Source: an uncultured Planktomarina sp.
GTDB taxonomy: Bacteria; Pseudomonadota; Alphaproteobacteria; Rhodobacterales; Rhodobacteraceae
Direction: 5' to 3'
Length of the DNA: 64,000 bases
NCBI GenBank assembly: GCA_905182535.1
Contig: CAJJBZ010000016.1
Location: 116,182 to 180,181, forward strand
In this document: piece after piece, positions 17,565 through 25,824 of the stretch
Position numbering within the stretch: the stretch's first letter is position 1
How the letters are laid out: the number at the start of each line of letters is the position of its first letter
Position numbers and translations under genes: made by a program
The notes under the pieces: model-generated
What the model was told of the DNA's origin: nothing
Database searches by the model: none
The model's input: only the letters and a program-made list of their open reading frames with translations

Positions 17565-18898
17565 ATGGCAAAAGATCTGGCAAAATTCGCTGAAGACAAT
17601 GGCGTAAAGTATTTCATGATTTCATTTACCGACTTATTCGGTGGACAGCGGGCTAAATTAGTACCCGCCCGAGCAATTGCAGGCATGCAGGAAGATGGTG
17701 CAGGCTTTGCAGGTTTTGCAACTTGGCTCGACTTAACACCTGCGCATCCCGATATGCTGGCGGTGCCGGATCCGGATGCTGTCATCATTCTGCCATGGAA
17801 CAAAGAAATTGCTTGGGTTCCAGGAAATTGTGTCATGGAGGGTGAGGATGTAGCCCAAGCCCCACGTAATGTGCTGCGCCGCCTTATTTCTGACGCTGCC
17901 GCAGAGGGCATGCATGTCAAAACTGGAATTGAAGCGGAGTTTTTTCTACTTACACCGGCAGGCGATCAAATATCTGATCCTTACGACACCGCAGCTAAGC
18001 CCTGCTATGACCAACAAGCATTCATGCGGCGCTTGGATGTGATCCGGGAAATTAGTGATTATATGTTAGACCTAGGTTGGGGCGCATATCAAAATGACCA
18101 TGAAGACGCCAACGGCCAGTGGGAAATGAACTGGGACTTTGATGATGCATTAACTACAGCAGATCGTCACAGTTTCTTTAAATTCATGACTAAAACTGTA
18201 GCCGAAAAACACGGATATCGCGCGACCTTCATGCCTAAACCAATTGAAGGCTTAACTGGTAATGGCTGCCATGCACATATATCAGTTTGGGATGCGCCTG
18301 GGGCTGAAGCAAAAACTAATGTCTTCGCGATGCAGGCCAATGACAGCAGCCAAACCGCAGAGCTGGGCCTATCTGAAAAGGGCCGATATTTCTTGGGTGG
18401 GATTATGAAACATGCCTCGGCCTTGGCCGCAATCACAAACCCCACGGTCAACAGTTTTAAGCGCATCAACGCACCGCGCACCATGTCAGGGGCTACTTGG
18501 GCTCCCAATACGGTGACTTGGACTGGCAACAACCGAACCCATATGGTACGAGTCCCAGGCCCAGGCCGTTTTGAACTACGGTTGCCTGATGGTGCTGTTA
18601 ACCCTTACCTACTGCAAGCGGTAATCATAGCGGCGGGCCTATCCGGCGTGCGGTCTCAATCCGACCCTGGCAAACGCCAAGACATTGATATGTATGCCGA
18701 AGGACTATTATTTTCAACCACCAAAATTGCCTCTCAATAATAATGAAATAAATTAGTGAGTACGACAAGGACAAGGGTTTAAAGGCTGCAATGGGCGAAG
18801 AATTCTCAGCCGCCTATCTGAAGATGAAACACTCGGAATGGAACGATTTCTGCAGCCACTTCAGCGATTGGGAGAAAGCAAATACTATGGATATCTAA
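17565..18898 (+). CDS. gmaS: Gamma-glutamylmethylamide synthetase, 3' frameshifts
   Basis: This is a glutamine synthetase-like (GlnT/GSIII-type branch) ligase that joins methylamine to glutamate using ATP. Glutamine synthetase hallmarks are visible: GIEAEFF, NDHEDANGQWEMNWDF, FMPKPIEGLTGNGCHAHIS, NRTHMVRVPGPGRFELR. The frame as read stops at 18740 after DMYAEG, but the usual C-terminus (KGLKAAMGEEFSAAYLKMKHSEW, to NTMDI) follows in another frame up to the TAA at 18896. PPKLPLN in the third frame lies between, so two +1 shifts (about 18710-18720 and 18735-18757) are needed. The repaired length of about 443 residues fits the family. The AT-rich stretch 18735-18757 is the least certain part. Confidence 0.8.
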
Positions 18899-18929
18899 CC
18901 CTAGTATAAGGCGTTAAAAATGCTAAAAG

Positions 18930-18955
18930 ACTGAGCTCCATGGCTCAGTTTTTTA
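18930..18955 (+). terminator. Terminator of mgsABC-gmaS operon
   Basis: ACTGAGC (18930-18936) pairs with GCTCAGT (18943-18949) and is followed by a run of T to 18954, 32 bases after the repaired gmaS stop. A short A-run on the other side could let it serve the convergent membrane-protein gene too. Confidence 0.8.
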
Positions 18956-18969
18956 GTTTATAAGTTCAC

Positions 18970-19392
18970 TTACCACAGTAGGTCTTGCCCAGATTTCCTG
19001 TGTGTAAACCAAACCAAATAAGTGGCAACAGCGAGTGATATACCCGCAACCATAGCCACAGAGGCGGCCTCTGGTGCAAAACCAATTGCCCACAGGGCTT
19101 GTAGCATCGTCACCACCACACCCAATAGGGACAACAGCAAGAACGGCCGAGAAACAGCGCGGCGCATCAACATTAGCGCGCAGCCCAAAGAGCCACCGAA
19201 CACAGCTACAGCAAAGGCTACAGTCGCATAACCTGGTCGGCTCTTAGCCAAAGCATCATACGCTTCCGGCAATGTCTCTAAAAGCGCAGGGTTGGTTTGC
19301 ATTATAAAATTGTAGCAGCCCAGCAAGTTCCAAAGCAGTCCAACCCCAGCAACTACCCAAAATTTTAAACTGGGCTTTGAGGTCTCTATCAT
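18970..19392 (-). CDS. Four-span integral membrane protein of unknown function
   Basis: This 140-residue protein has four predicted hydrophobic spans (about 11-30, 55-76, 82-102, 108-128) and short charged loops; I do not recognise the family with confidence. The ATG at 19392 has AAGGA upstream, so the 20-residue upstream extension is rejected. It sits between gmaS and tmm on the opposite strand, within the methylamine block, and shares a 246-base divergent region with tmm, which suggests co-regulation. A role in amine handling or membrane stress is only a guess. Confidence 0.7.
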   Translation of the reverse strand: MIETSKPSLKFWVVAGVGLLWNLLGCYNFIMQTNPALLETLPEAYDALAKSRPGYATVAFAVAVFGGSLGCALMLMRRAVSRPFLLLSLLGVVVTMLQALWAIGFAPEAASVAMVAGISLAVATYLVWFTHRKSGQDLLW

Positions 19393-19638
19393 TGTTATTT
19401 TCCTTTTGGTTTGAACGCAAATCCTAGGAATATAAAAATATTCTATATTCAAAATATATCACAAAGTCTGGCTACATTTCCACCTAAGTTTGTAGCAAAA
19501 CCGTTTAACCCATTTTTGAGTCCAGGAATCTACTCAAAATAGTGATTTATAGGGAAATTAATGTTAAAAGCGTATGGAAACTTGACTTTTAAATCTGTGA
19601 AGCTTCCAATTAAATCAACAAAAAAATAGGGGAATGGT

Positions 19639-20977
19639 ATGACAAATCGTGTTGCAGTCATTGGCGCGGGTCCATCGGGATTGGCTCAATTGCGAGCCTT
19701 TCAATCAGCTAAAGACAAGGGGGCCAAAATCCCAGAAATTGTTTGCTTTGAAAAGCAATCCGATTGGGGCGGACTTTGGAATTATTCTTGGCGCACTGGC
19801 GTAGATGAATACGGCAATCAATGCCACGGCTCGATGTATCGCTACCTATGGTCGAACGGCCCTAAAGAGGGTTTGGAGTTTGCCGATTATACTTTTGAAG
19901 AGCATTTTGGCAAAGCGATCGCTTCTTTCCCACCGCGAGCAGTATTGTTTGACTACATCAAAGGCCGAGTCGAAAAAGCGGGCGTACGTAACATGATCCG
20001 ATTTTCAACAATCGTACGCGATGTAAGAGCCTTGGCCAGTGGCGGTTTTGAGGTAACAACCCGCGACGAGGTGGCCGATTTAGACACCACTGAATTTTTT
20101 GATAAAGTTATTGTGGCTACAGGACATTTTAGCGTTCCAAATGTTCCAGAATATCCCGGCTTTGATCAATTCAGTGGCCGTATTCTCCACGCCCATGATT
20201 TCAGAGATGCGCGTGAATTCTCCAGCAAAAATTTGCTAATCCTTGGCACCTCTTACTCCGCTGAAGACATAGGCTCACAGTGTTGGAAGTACGGCGCCAA
20301 ATCAATCACTGTAGCGCACCGCACCGCACCAATGGGCTATGATTGGCCAACCAATTGGAAAGAGGTCCCAAAACTTGACCGAGTTGAGGGTAGCACTGCG
20401 CATTTCATTGATGGAACCAGCACAGATGTTGACGCAATCATCCTATGCACCGGCTACAAGCACCATTTCCCATTTTTGCCTGATGATCTACGTTTAAAAA
20501 CCACCAATAGGCTGGCTACAACGGATCTTTATAAAGGCGTTGTGTGGACCAAAAATCCAAATGTGTTTTATTTAGGAATGCAGGATCAATGGTATACGTT
20601 CAATATGTTTGACGCTCAGGCTTGGTGGGTGCGTGACTGTATTATGGACAGAATTGTCCTACCTACCCCAAAAGCTATGATCCAAGATGTAGTGGACAGA
20701 GTAGCTGCTGAAGATACAATCTCAGATGATTATGGCTGCTATTGAGTATCAGGGGGCTTATACAATGGAGCTGATGACAGAAACAGATTACCCCACCTTC
20801 AATGTTGCGGCATCTAATAAAGCGTTTTTCGAGTGGAAGAAGCACAAAAAGAAAGGGATTATGGAATTTCGCGATTACGGCTATGTCAGTCCAATGACAG
20901 GTACCAAGGCCCCATCTCACCACACACCATGGAAAGACGCAATGGACGACAGCTTGGAAAGCTATCTCAAAATTTAA
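19639..20977 (+). CDS. tmm: Trimethylamine monooxygenase (FMO family), frameshifted near 3' end
   Basis: This flavin-containing monooxygenase oxidises trimethylamine to TMAO with NADPH and oxygen. It shows the FAD motif GAGPSG at residues 9-14, the FMO signature region [12 protein letters not shown], and the NADPH motif [13 protein letters not shown]. The frame as read ends at 20745 after SDDYGCY. The conserved tail ([44 protein letters not shown]) continues in a second frame to 20977, so one extra base near 20735 explains the break. The repaired length is 445 residues, typical of Tmm. Its promoter is in the region divergent from the 140-residue membrane gene. Confidence 0.86.
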
Positions 20978-21136
20978 TGTTTTTGAGGTCACCCAACACT
21001 AGAAAGATGGTTGGTACAAACGTCTCAGTGCAACGACTTCACCCGTTTACGTTCGCTGTAAGACCCTTCAGCGGCTACTGGTTAAATCAAATAGAGGCGG
21101 GTGCGGGAAACCGACTGACTTAGACTAATTTTCTAT

Positions 21137-21163
21137 CCGTAGCCTACAAACTTTAGGCTACGG
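21137..21163. terminator. Stem-loop between convergent tmm and tdm
   Basis: A 10-bp inverted repeat (21137-21146 with 21154-21163, 7-base loop) stands 9 bases after the tdm stop. Neither side has a U-tract, so it is a stem-loop of likely 3'-end function in a convergent pair rather than a clear intrinsic terminator. Confidence 0.45.
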
Positions 21164-21171
21164 GTTAGGAC

Positions 21172-23541
21172 TTAGGATCGAGGTTTAGACTTTGTTGGAT
21201 CATAATGTGAAAAGGGCACAATTTGAGCTGGTAAACGCTTCATTTGTCCATCTAACTTGCCAATTTGAACTTCAGTATCTAAAGCGTGATGCGCCACGTC
21301 CACCCGCGCTAAAGCAATATTTTTGCCTAAGATTGGTGACCGCATAGAAGAGGTCACTACACCGATCTGAGCACGTCCGATATGCACACAATCACCGTGA
21401 TCTACGGCAATATTACTGTCAATGTTCAATCCCACTAGCTTACGGGCTGGGGTTTCTTTACGGCGAATTAAAGCGTCGCGCCCAATAAAATCATCAGTTT
21501 TTGATTTGAGTGGTACAGTAAAGCCAATACCTGCCTCAAAAGGATCGGTTTGATCACTGAAATCATAGCCTGCAAAAATTAGCCCTGCTTCAATGCGCAC
21601 CATATCCAAAGCTTCAAGACCCATTGGCTTCACCCCATGATCTTGCCCGGCGTCCCAAACAGCGTCGAACACGGTCTCAGCATGTTTGGGATGACAAAAA
21701 ATCTCGTAGCCCAGCTCACCAGTATAACCAGTCCGCGACACAACAATAGGAACACCCTGATCATCGCCAATACGCGCCGGCGTAAATCGGAACCAGGCCA
21801 GCTCTTCCAAAGTGGGTTGATGCGGCGCAGTCCAGATAATTTTCTTCATCAACTCTCTGCTTTCAGGCCCCTGCACCGCAATATTATGCTGCATATCCGT
21901 GGAGGCACGCACCAGAACTTTTAGCCCTAATTTTTCGGCCTGTTCTCGCATCCATTCGCCACCATAGTCCGAGCCACCTATCCAGCGGAAATTGTCTTTG
22001 GCCAGACGAAACACCGTGCCATCATCAATCATGCCGCCGTGCTCATAGCACATGGCCGTATAAACCACGCCACCCACAGGCAACGTTTTCATATTGCGAG
22101 TAAATATATATTGGCAGAGCGCTTCAGCATCTGGCCCAGTGACCTCAAACTTACGTAATGGGCTCAAATCTAGCATTACTACCTTGTCACGACAGGCACG
22201 ATATTCATCCAAAGGCCCCACCTGTGAAAAGGAATTTGCCAGCCAATAGCCATTATATTCCACAAAATTGCGAGTGTGCTTAGAAAAGCTACTATGAAAA
22301 CCAGTTTCTTTTGTCATTTGAGGTTCCGATTCTGGCGTAGCACGAAAGGCAATCGCGCGTTTGAAAGTCTCCGCGCCATCATAGGTGCGTATGTGAATAT
22401 CTGTAGGGTTCCAGCCGTTCGCCGCCGAGGTATCATCTGGGCAAGCCGAACTGACACAGACAATATCTGTAAGCGCACGAAGCAGCACGTAATCACCGGG
22501 GCGCGACCAAGGCTCATCACCATACATCACGCCGTGATCGTCAATTCCTGTATTGAAGAAGAAATTAATGGCCATCCAGCCAGCGCGTGGTGTCACGCCA
22601 TGGCCTGACAAAGCATGATTGAAGTTTTCTGAGCAATTTATGTGACCAGGGTACCCTATGTCATCATAGTATTTTGCGGCACAGGCCAGGGCAAAAGCAT
22701 CATGGCGGCCACATGTGTCCTGAATGACCTCTAGCAAGGGTAACATGTCTTGATCATAGTATTTAGCATGTAGACCCGGCATTGGGTAGGCATGGCCCAT
22801 CAACGTCCTAGTGGTGGTTACATCCAAGGCATGTTCGACACCCTTGTCGAGCTTGCGAGCTGAAAAGCATTGAAAATCTGTGCATTGGCGTCCGTCAACA
22901 TCATAGACCTGAATATAATCTCCAGCTTTCACAAAATAGCTCCGGGCTGTCGCCGAATGTATACGAATATCTGCGAGAGGATCAGCCAATGGATCTGGTA
23001 GCTCGAATTTTACAACTTGTTTGATCACCGCCCGTTTTACCGTCACAATAATAGGGGTAGCAGTATTTTGTACCTCAAAGTCCATAATTTCACTTGGAGC
23101 AGCGATCACAACGCTACCTATTTGCTCTACCCGCATAGCCACTTCAGTTTTTGCGGGAGTCAGCGCATCAAAGAAGCGCACCGCTACAGCACAGGCTATA
23201 TCGACCCCCCGAGCCTCGAGGCCCATACGCACAGACCGCAAAGACACATCCCCATCGGCCAAAAGCGCCCTTAGTCCTGACGCATCACAATTAGAAGACT
23301 GACCCACGAGGTTCACATCACTTCGACCCTTATCATCCAAGCCAATTATCTCACAGGGCTGGCCACCCTCCTCATTCATCAAAATGATTTGATCACCCGG
23401 CTCTACTGGAATTAATACAGCACCACAGCCCGGCACCACATAGCGCTCAGTTCCAAGCGGCATCGAAAACACCGAAGGTGCAAAAATTCCGCTGGGTTTA
23501 GGAGGCCCAGACTGTACCTTAGGATACCGATCGTCCAACAT
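21172..23541 (-). CDS. tdm: Trimethylamine N-oxide demethylase (aldolase)
   Basis: This 789-residue fusion enzyme cleaves TMAO to dimethylamine and formaldehyde. The N-terminal DUF1989 half carries the cysteines expected for its zinc centre, in DTCGRHD (C277), INCSENF (C303) and SSACPDD (C367). The C-terminal half (about 420-785) is a GcvT aminomethyltransferase domain (SRTGYTGELGYEIF, MGLEALDMVRIEAGL) that moves the formaldehyde to tetrahydrofolate. The start at 23541 has GGAGG 8-12 bases upstream. The frame is fully intact, unlike many of its neighbours. It is convergent with tmm, which supplies its substrate. Confidence 0.92.
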   Translation of the reverse strand: MLDDRYPKVQSGPPKPSGIFAPSVFSMPLGTERYVVPGCGAVLIPVEPGDQIILMNEEGGQPCEIIGLDDKGRSDVNLVGQSSNCDASGLRALLADGDVSLRSVRMGLEARGVDIACAVAVRFFDALTPAKTEVAMRVEQIGSVVIAAPSEIMDFEVQNTATPIIVTVKRAVIKQVVKFELPDPLADPLADIRIHSATARSYFVKAGDYIQVYDVDGRQCTDFQCFSARKLDKGVEHALDVTTTRTLMGHAYPMPGLHAKYYDQDMLPLLEVIQDTCGRHDAFALACAAKYYDDIGYPGHINCSENFNHALSGHGVTPRAGWMAINFFFNTGIDDHGVMYGDEPWSRPGDYVLLRALTDIVCVSSACPDDTSAANGWNPTDIHIRTYDGAETFKRAIAFRATPESEPQMTKETGFHSSFSKHTRNFVEYNGYWLANSFSQVGPLDEYRACRDKVVMLDLSPLRKFEVTGPDAEALCQYIFTRNMKTLPVGGVVYTAMCYEHGGMIDDGTVFRLAKDNFRWIGGSDYGGEWMREQAEKLGLKVLVRASTDMQHNIAVQGPESRELMKKIIWTAPHQPTLEELAWFRFTPARIGDDQGVPIVVSRTGYTGELGYEIFCHPKHAETVFDAVWDAGQDHGVKPMGLEALDMVRIEAGLIFAGYDFSDQTDPFEAGIGFTVPLKSKTDDFIGRDALIRRKETPARKLVGLNIDSNIAVDHGDCVHIGRAQIGVVTSSMRSPILGKNIALARVDVAHHALDTEVQIGKLDGQMKRLPAQIVPFSHYDPTKSKPRS

Positions 23542-23640
23542 GTTTTAACCTCCACACCGCTGTTGCATCAGCGGAATAAATCTTTATTTAGAAGAATATC
23601 CGATATTGCACCTTTCGGCAACAACCAGAGAATAAAGATG

Positions 23641-23790
23641 ATCAATAATCAAATCAATTTTATAGGCTGGATCTTATTTATCTTGTCTGCACTCAGCTTT
23701 ATCATTGCTTCCATTGGAAGTTCTTGGGGTATGTTATTTTCTAAAATCTTTGGGAAAAGGAGTTTTCCTAATTCCTTTCTTTCTTTGTAA
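23641..23790 (+). CDS. Small hydrophobic protein, possibly frameshifted
   Basis: This short ORF (49 residues as read) starts ATG ATC AAT AAT CAA and has one strong hydrophobic span (about 7-30, IGWILFILSALSFIIASIG). If one A is removed from the four-A run near 23756, the frame continues as GVFLIPFF to a stop at 23816. That resembles small one- or two-span proteins I have seen annotated as cytochrome-oxidase-like in this bacterial group, but the recollection is vague. It lies just upstream of the EamA permease. Confidence 0.4.
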   Translation: MNNQINFIGWILFILSALSFIIASIGSSWGMLFSKIFGKRSFPNSFLSL

Positions 23791-24633
23791 ATTTCAGCAT
23801 CGCTTCCTCTTGAACTAATCGCAGCCCTTTGCTGGGGGGTACATGACATCTTTGTACGCTATGTCAGTCAACGCACTGGGATAATGGCCTCCATTTTTAC
23901 CGTGCTAATCTTTGGTGCAATAATTTTAGCGCCTATCTGCATTTATTTTGGTAACTGGGCCGATCTCACCATGCCGGCGGTAAGGCGCACAATATTATCA
24001 GGCGGCTTGTTCGCTCTCGGGGCAGTTGGACTTTATAAAGCCTTCGCCATTGGTCCAGTACGCCTAGTGGCGCCAGTTGTGGGGTCCTATCCGATCCTCT
24101 CCGTTGGGCTTGCAATATGGTCAGGACAGCCTGTTTCAATCCTCCAAATCATTGCAACATTATTGATTATATTTGGTATTACGATTGTTGCTCAGGGCGA
24201 AAATGACAACTCAACCGGTGAACGTCATCTAGCAATTCTATGGGCCGTAGCAGCTGCCATTGGCTTCTTTGGCTCCTTCGCTTCTGGCCAAGCCGCAGCA
24301 GCACTTGGGGCAGAATTACCCGTCATCTGGCTGGCCCGCTTAGCAAGTATTTCCACTATTATTTGCATTGCCAAGCCTTTACGTGTCACCCTCAGACCCA
24401 GCTTAACACAACTGCCCTTACTCGCCGCCATGGGCTTGCTTGATGCAGTAGCCGCGGCTGTTGTCATCTACGCAGGAACTCAGGATTTTGCTGTATTCGC
24501 CTCTGTGACAGCCTCAGTATTTGGACTAGTAACGGTCATTTTAGCTTGGGTGTTCTTAAAGGAAGAAATGACTACTATGCAATGGGCCGGTATAGTATTA
24601 GTGTTCCTATCAGTTGGATTTTTAAGTATTTAA
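23791..24633 (+). CDS. EamA-family (DMT) permease, start unclear
   Basis: This ten-span drug/metabolite transporter-type permease contains two EamA repeats; the first opens with LELIAALCWGVHDIFVRYVSQRTG and the second around AILWAVAAAIGFFGSFASGQ. The frame opens directly after a stop at 23788-23790 and has no ATG until 23884, which would delete most of the first helix. Either a rare ATT near 23791 is used or an error lies just upstream. Its place next to tdm suggests export or uptake of a pathway-related small molecule, but the substrate cannot be inferred. Confidence 0.7.
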   Translation: MSASLPLELIAALCWGVHDIFVRYVSQRTGIMASIFTVLIFGAIILAPICIYFGNWADLTMPAVRRTILSGGLFALGAVGLYKAFAIGPVRLVAPVVGSYPILSVGLAIWSGQPVSILQIIATLLIIFGITIVAQGENDNSTGERHLAILWAVAAAIGFFGSFASGQAAAALGAELPVIWLARLASISTIICIAKPLRVTLRPSLTQLPLLAAMGLLDAVAAAVVIYAGTQDFAVFASVTASVFGLVTVILAWVFLKEEMTTMQWAGIVLVFLSVGFLSI

Positions 24634-24721
24634 AACAGATATTTAATATAAAATTAAGTAGATACTTAGCTTGCACCAACCATTACTTCTTCAAAACTCA
24701 TAACGATAAAAGCAGAAGGCA

Positions 24722-25120
24722 TCACGCCTTTATTGGAACCATGGTCCCTTGCATTAAGGCAATTTTAGTTTTGCCATCAAACACGTCAGCACGCACAATG
24801 ACCAATCTTTTACCCGCTTTTTCAACAGAACCCACCGCCCGCAACGGCCCGTCACGCCCCGGCGCTAGCAAGTTGATTTTCATCTCGGCAGTGAGCACTT
24901 CAAACTCTTCAGGCATAACCGATAAGGCGGCATAGCCTGCCGCACTGTCTCCAAGAGCAAAGATTAAAGCGGCATGGGCAAAGCCATGTTGTTGCAGGCT
25001 ACCCGCTAAAATTGGCGCCGAGATCTCCACATGACCGCTGCGGACCTCACCCAGTTTAGCTCCAAAAGTCTGCATAATAGCTTGACGATTAAAACTTTGA
25101 TAAATTCGTTGCATCTTCAC
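24722..25120 (-). CDS. PaaI-type hotdog thioesterase
   Basis: This is a 132-residue hotdog-fold protein of the PaaI/4HBT group, recognised from GSLQQHGFAHAALIFALGDSAAGYAAL and the EMKINLLAPGRDGPL strand. It probably hydrolyses acyl-CoA thioesters in the cytoplasm; the substrate is unknown. Its start overlaps the stop of pdeM by four bases (ATGA), making it the third gene of the lhr-pdeM operon. Confidence 0.78.
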   Translation of the reverse strand: MKMQRIYQSFNRQAIMQTFGAKLGEVRSGHVEISAPILAGSLQQHGFAHAALIFALGDSAAGYAALSVMPEEFEVLTAEMKINLLAPGRDGPLRAVGSVEKAGKRLVIVRADVFDGKTKIALMQGTMVPIKA

Positions 25121-25785
25121 TCCCGTAACATTGGCATAACATGGCTAATTTTGCCAGTAAGCACGGCAAAAGCCTGTCGCTGCATGATATCTGATAGCGC
25201 ACCAGAATCACTACGTAACCCGCCTGTAAACGTACCAAAAGCGGGTAAAATTACACGCTTGTCATCATATAAAAAGCACGGCCGCGAAACACTGCGCTTA
25301 CCCAGCTGCACTACCGCTTTGGGATGGTAATGGCCTGAAACTTCGGCTTCTTCACCCGCAACAGAAATATGACGGAACACCAAGGCACCATCACGAAACT
25401 CCACCAAATGCTGGCCAAAAAATTCTACTGGCCCAGGATCATGATTACCTTCAATCCAAATCCATTGTCGTCCAGCCTGCAACTTATTGAGCCACTGGAC
25501 TTCAGCCGCGTCTAAGCTGTCTGCTGCTTCAAGGTCATCAAAGCTATCACCGAGGCAAATCACAATCGCGGGGGCTAATACGTCAATCTCCGCCTGTAGC
25601 CGCAGCAAAGTATCTGAAGTTTCATAGGGCGGCATTAATGTTCCAGACCTCCGCGCAATACGGTCAGATTTCCCCAGATGGAGATCAGACACGCATAAAA
25701 TGCGCCTATGCGCCCACCACAAAACGCCCGAGGCCCGCGCTGTCAGCTGCGCGCCGAATAATGAAAAAACATGCCCATTTGTCAT
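25117..25785 (-). CDS. pdeM: Ligase-associated DNA damage response endonuclease PdeM
   Basis: This 222-residue calcineurin-like metallophosphoesterase has the full set of metal motifs: DLHLGKS, GDSFDD, EGNHD and SGHYHPK. The family is found with Lhr-type helicases in a ligase-associated repair module. An ATG at 25785 with AGGTGA just upstream is preferred; earlier in-frame starts (ATG, TTG up to 25821) would approach the helicase stop. It lies between the helicase and the thioesterase in one minus-strand operon. Confidence 0.85.
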   Translation of the reverse strand: MTNGHVFSLFGAQLTARASGVLWWAHRRILCVSDLHLGKSDRIARRSGTLMPPYETSDTLLRLQAEIDVLAPAIVICLGDSFDDLEAADSLDAAEVQWLNKLQAGRQWIWIEGNHDPGPVEFFGQHLVEFRDGALVFRHISVAGEEAEVSGHYHPKAVVQLGKRSVSRPCFLYDDKRVILPAFGTFTGGLRSDSGALSDIMQRQAFAVLTGKISHVMPMLRE

Positions 25786-25824
25786 GTCACCTACATCGCG
25801 CATTTGGGGGGGGACTAGCAAGAA

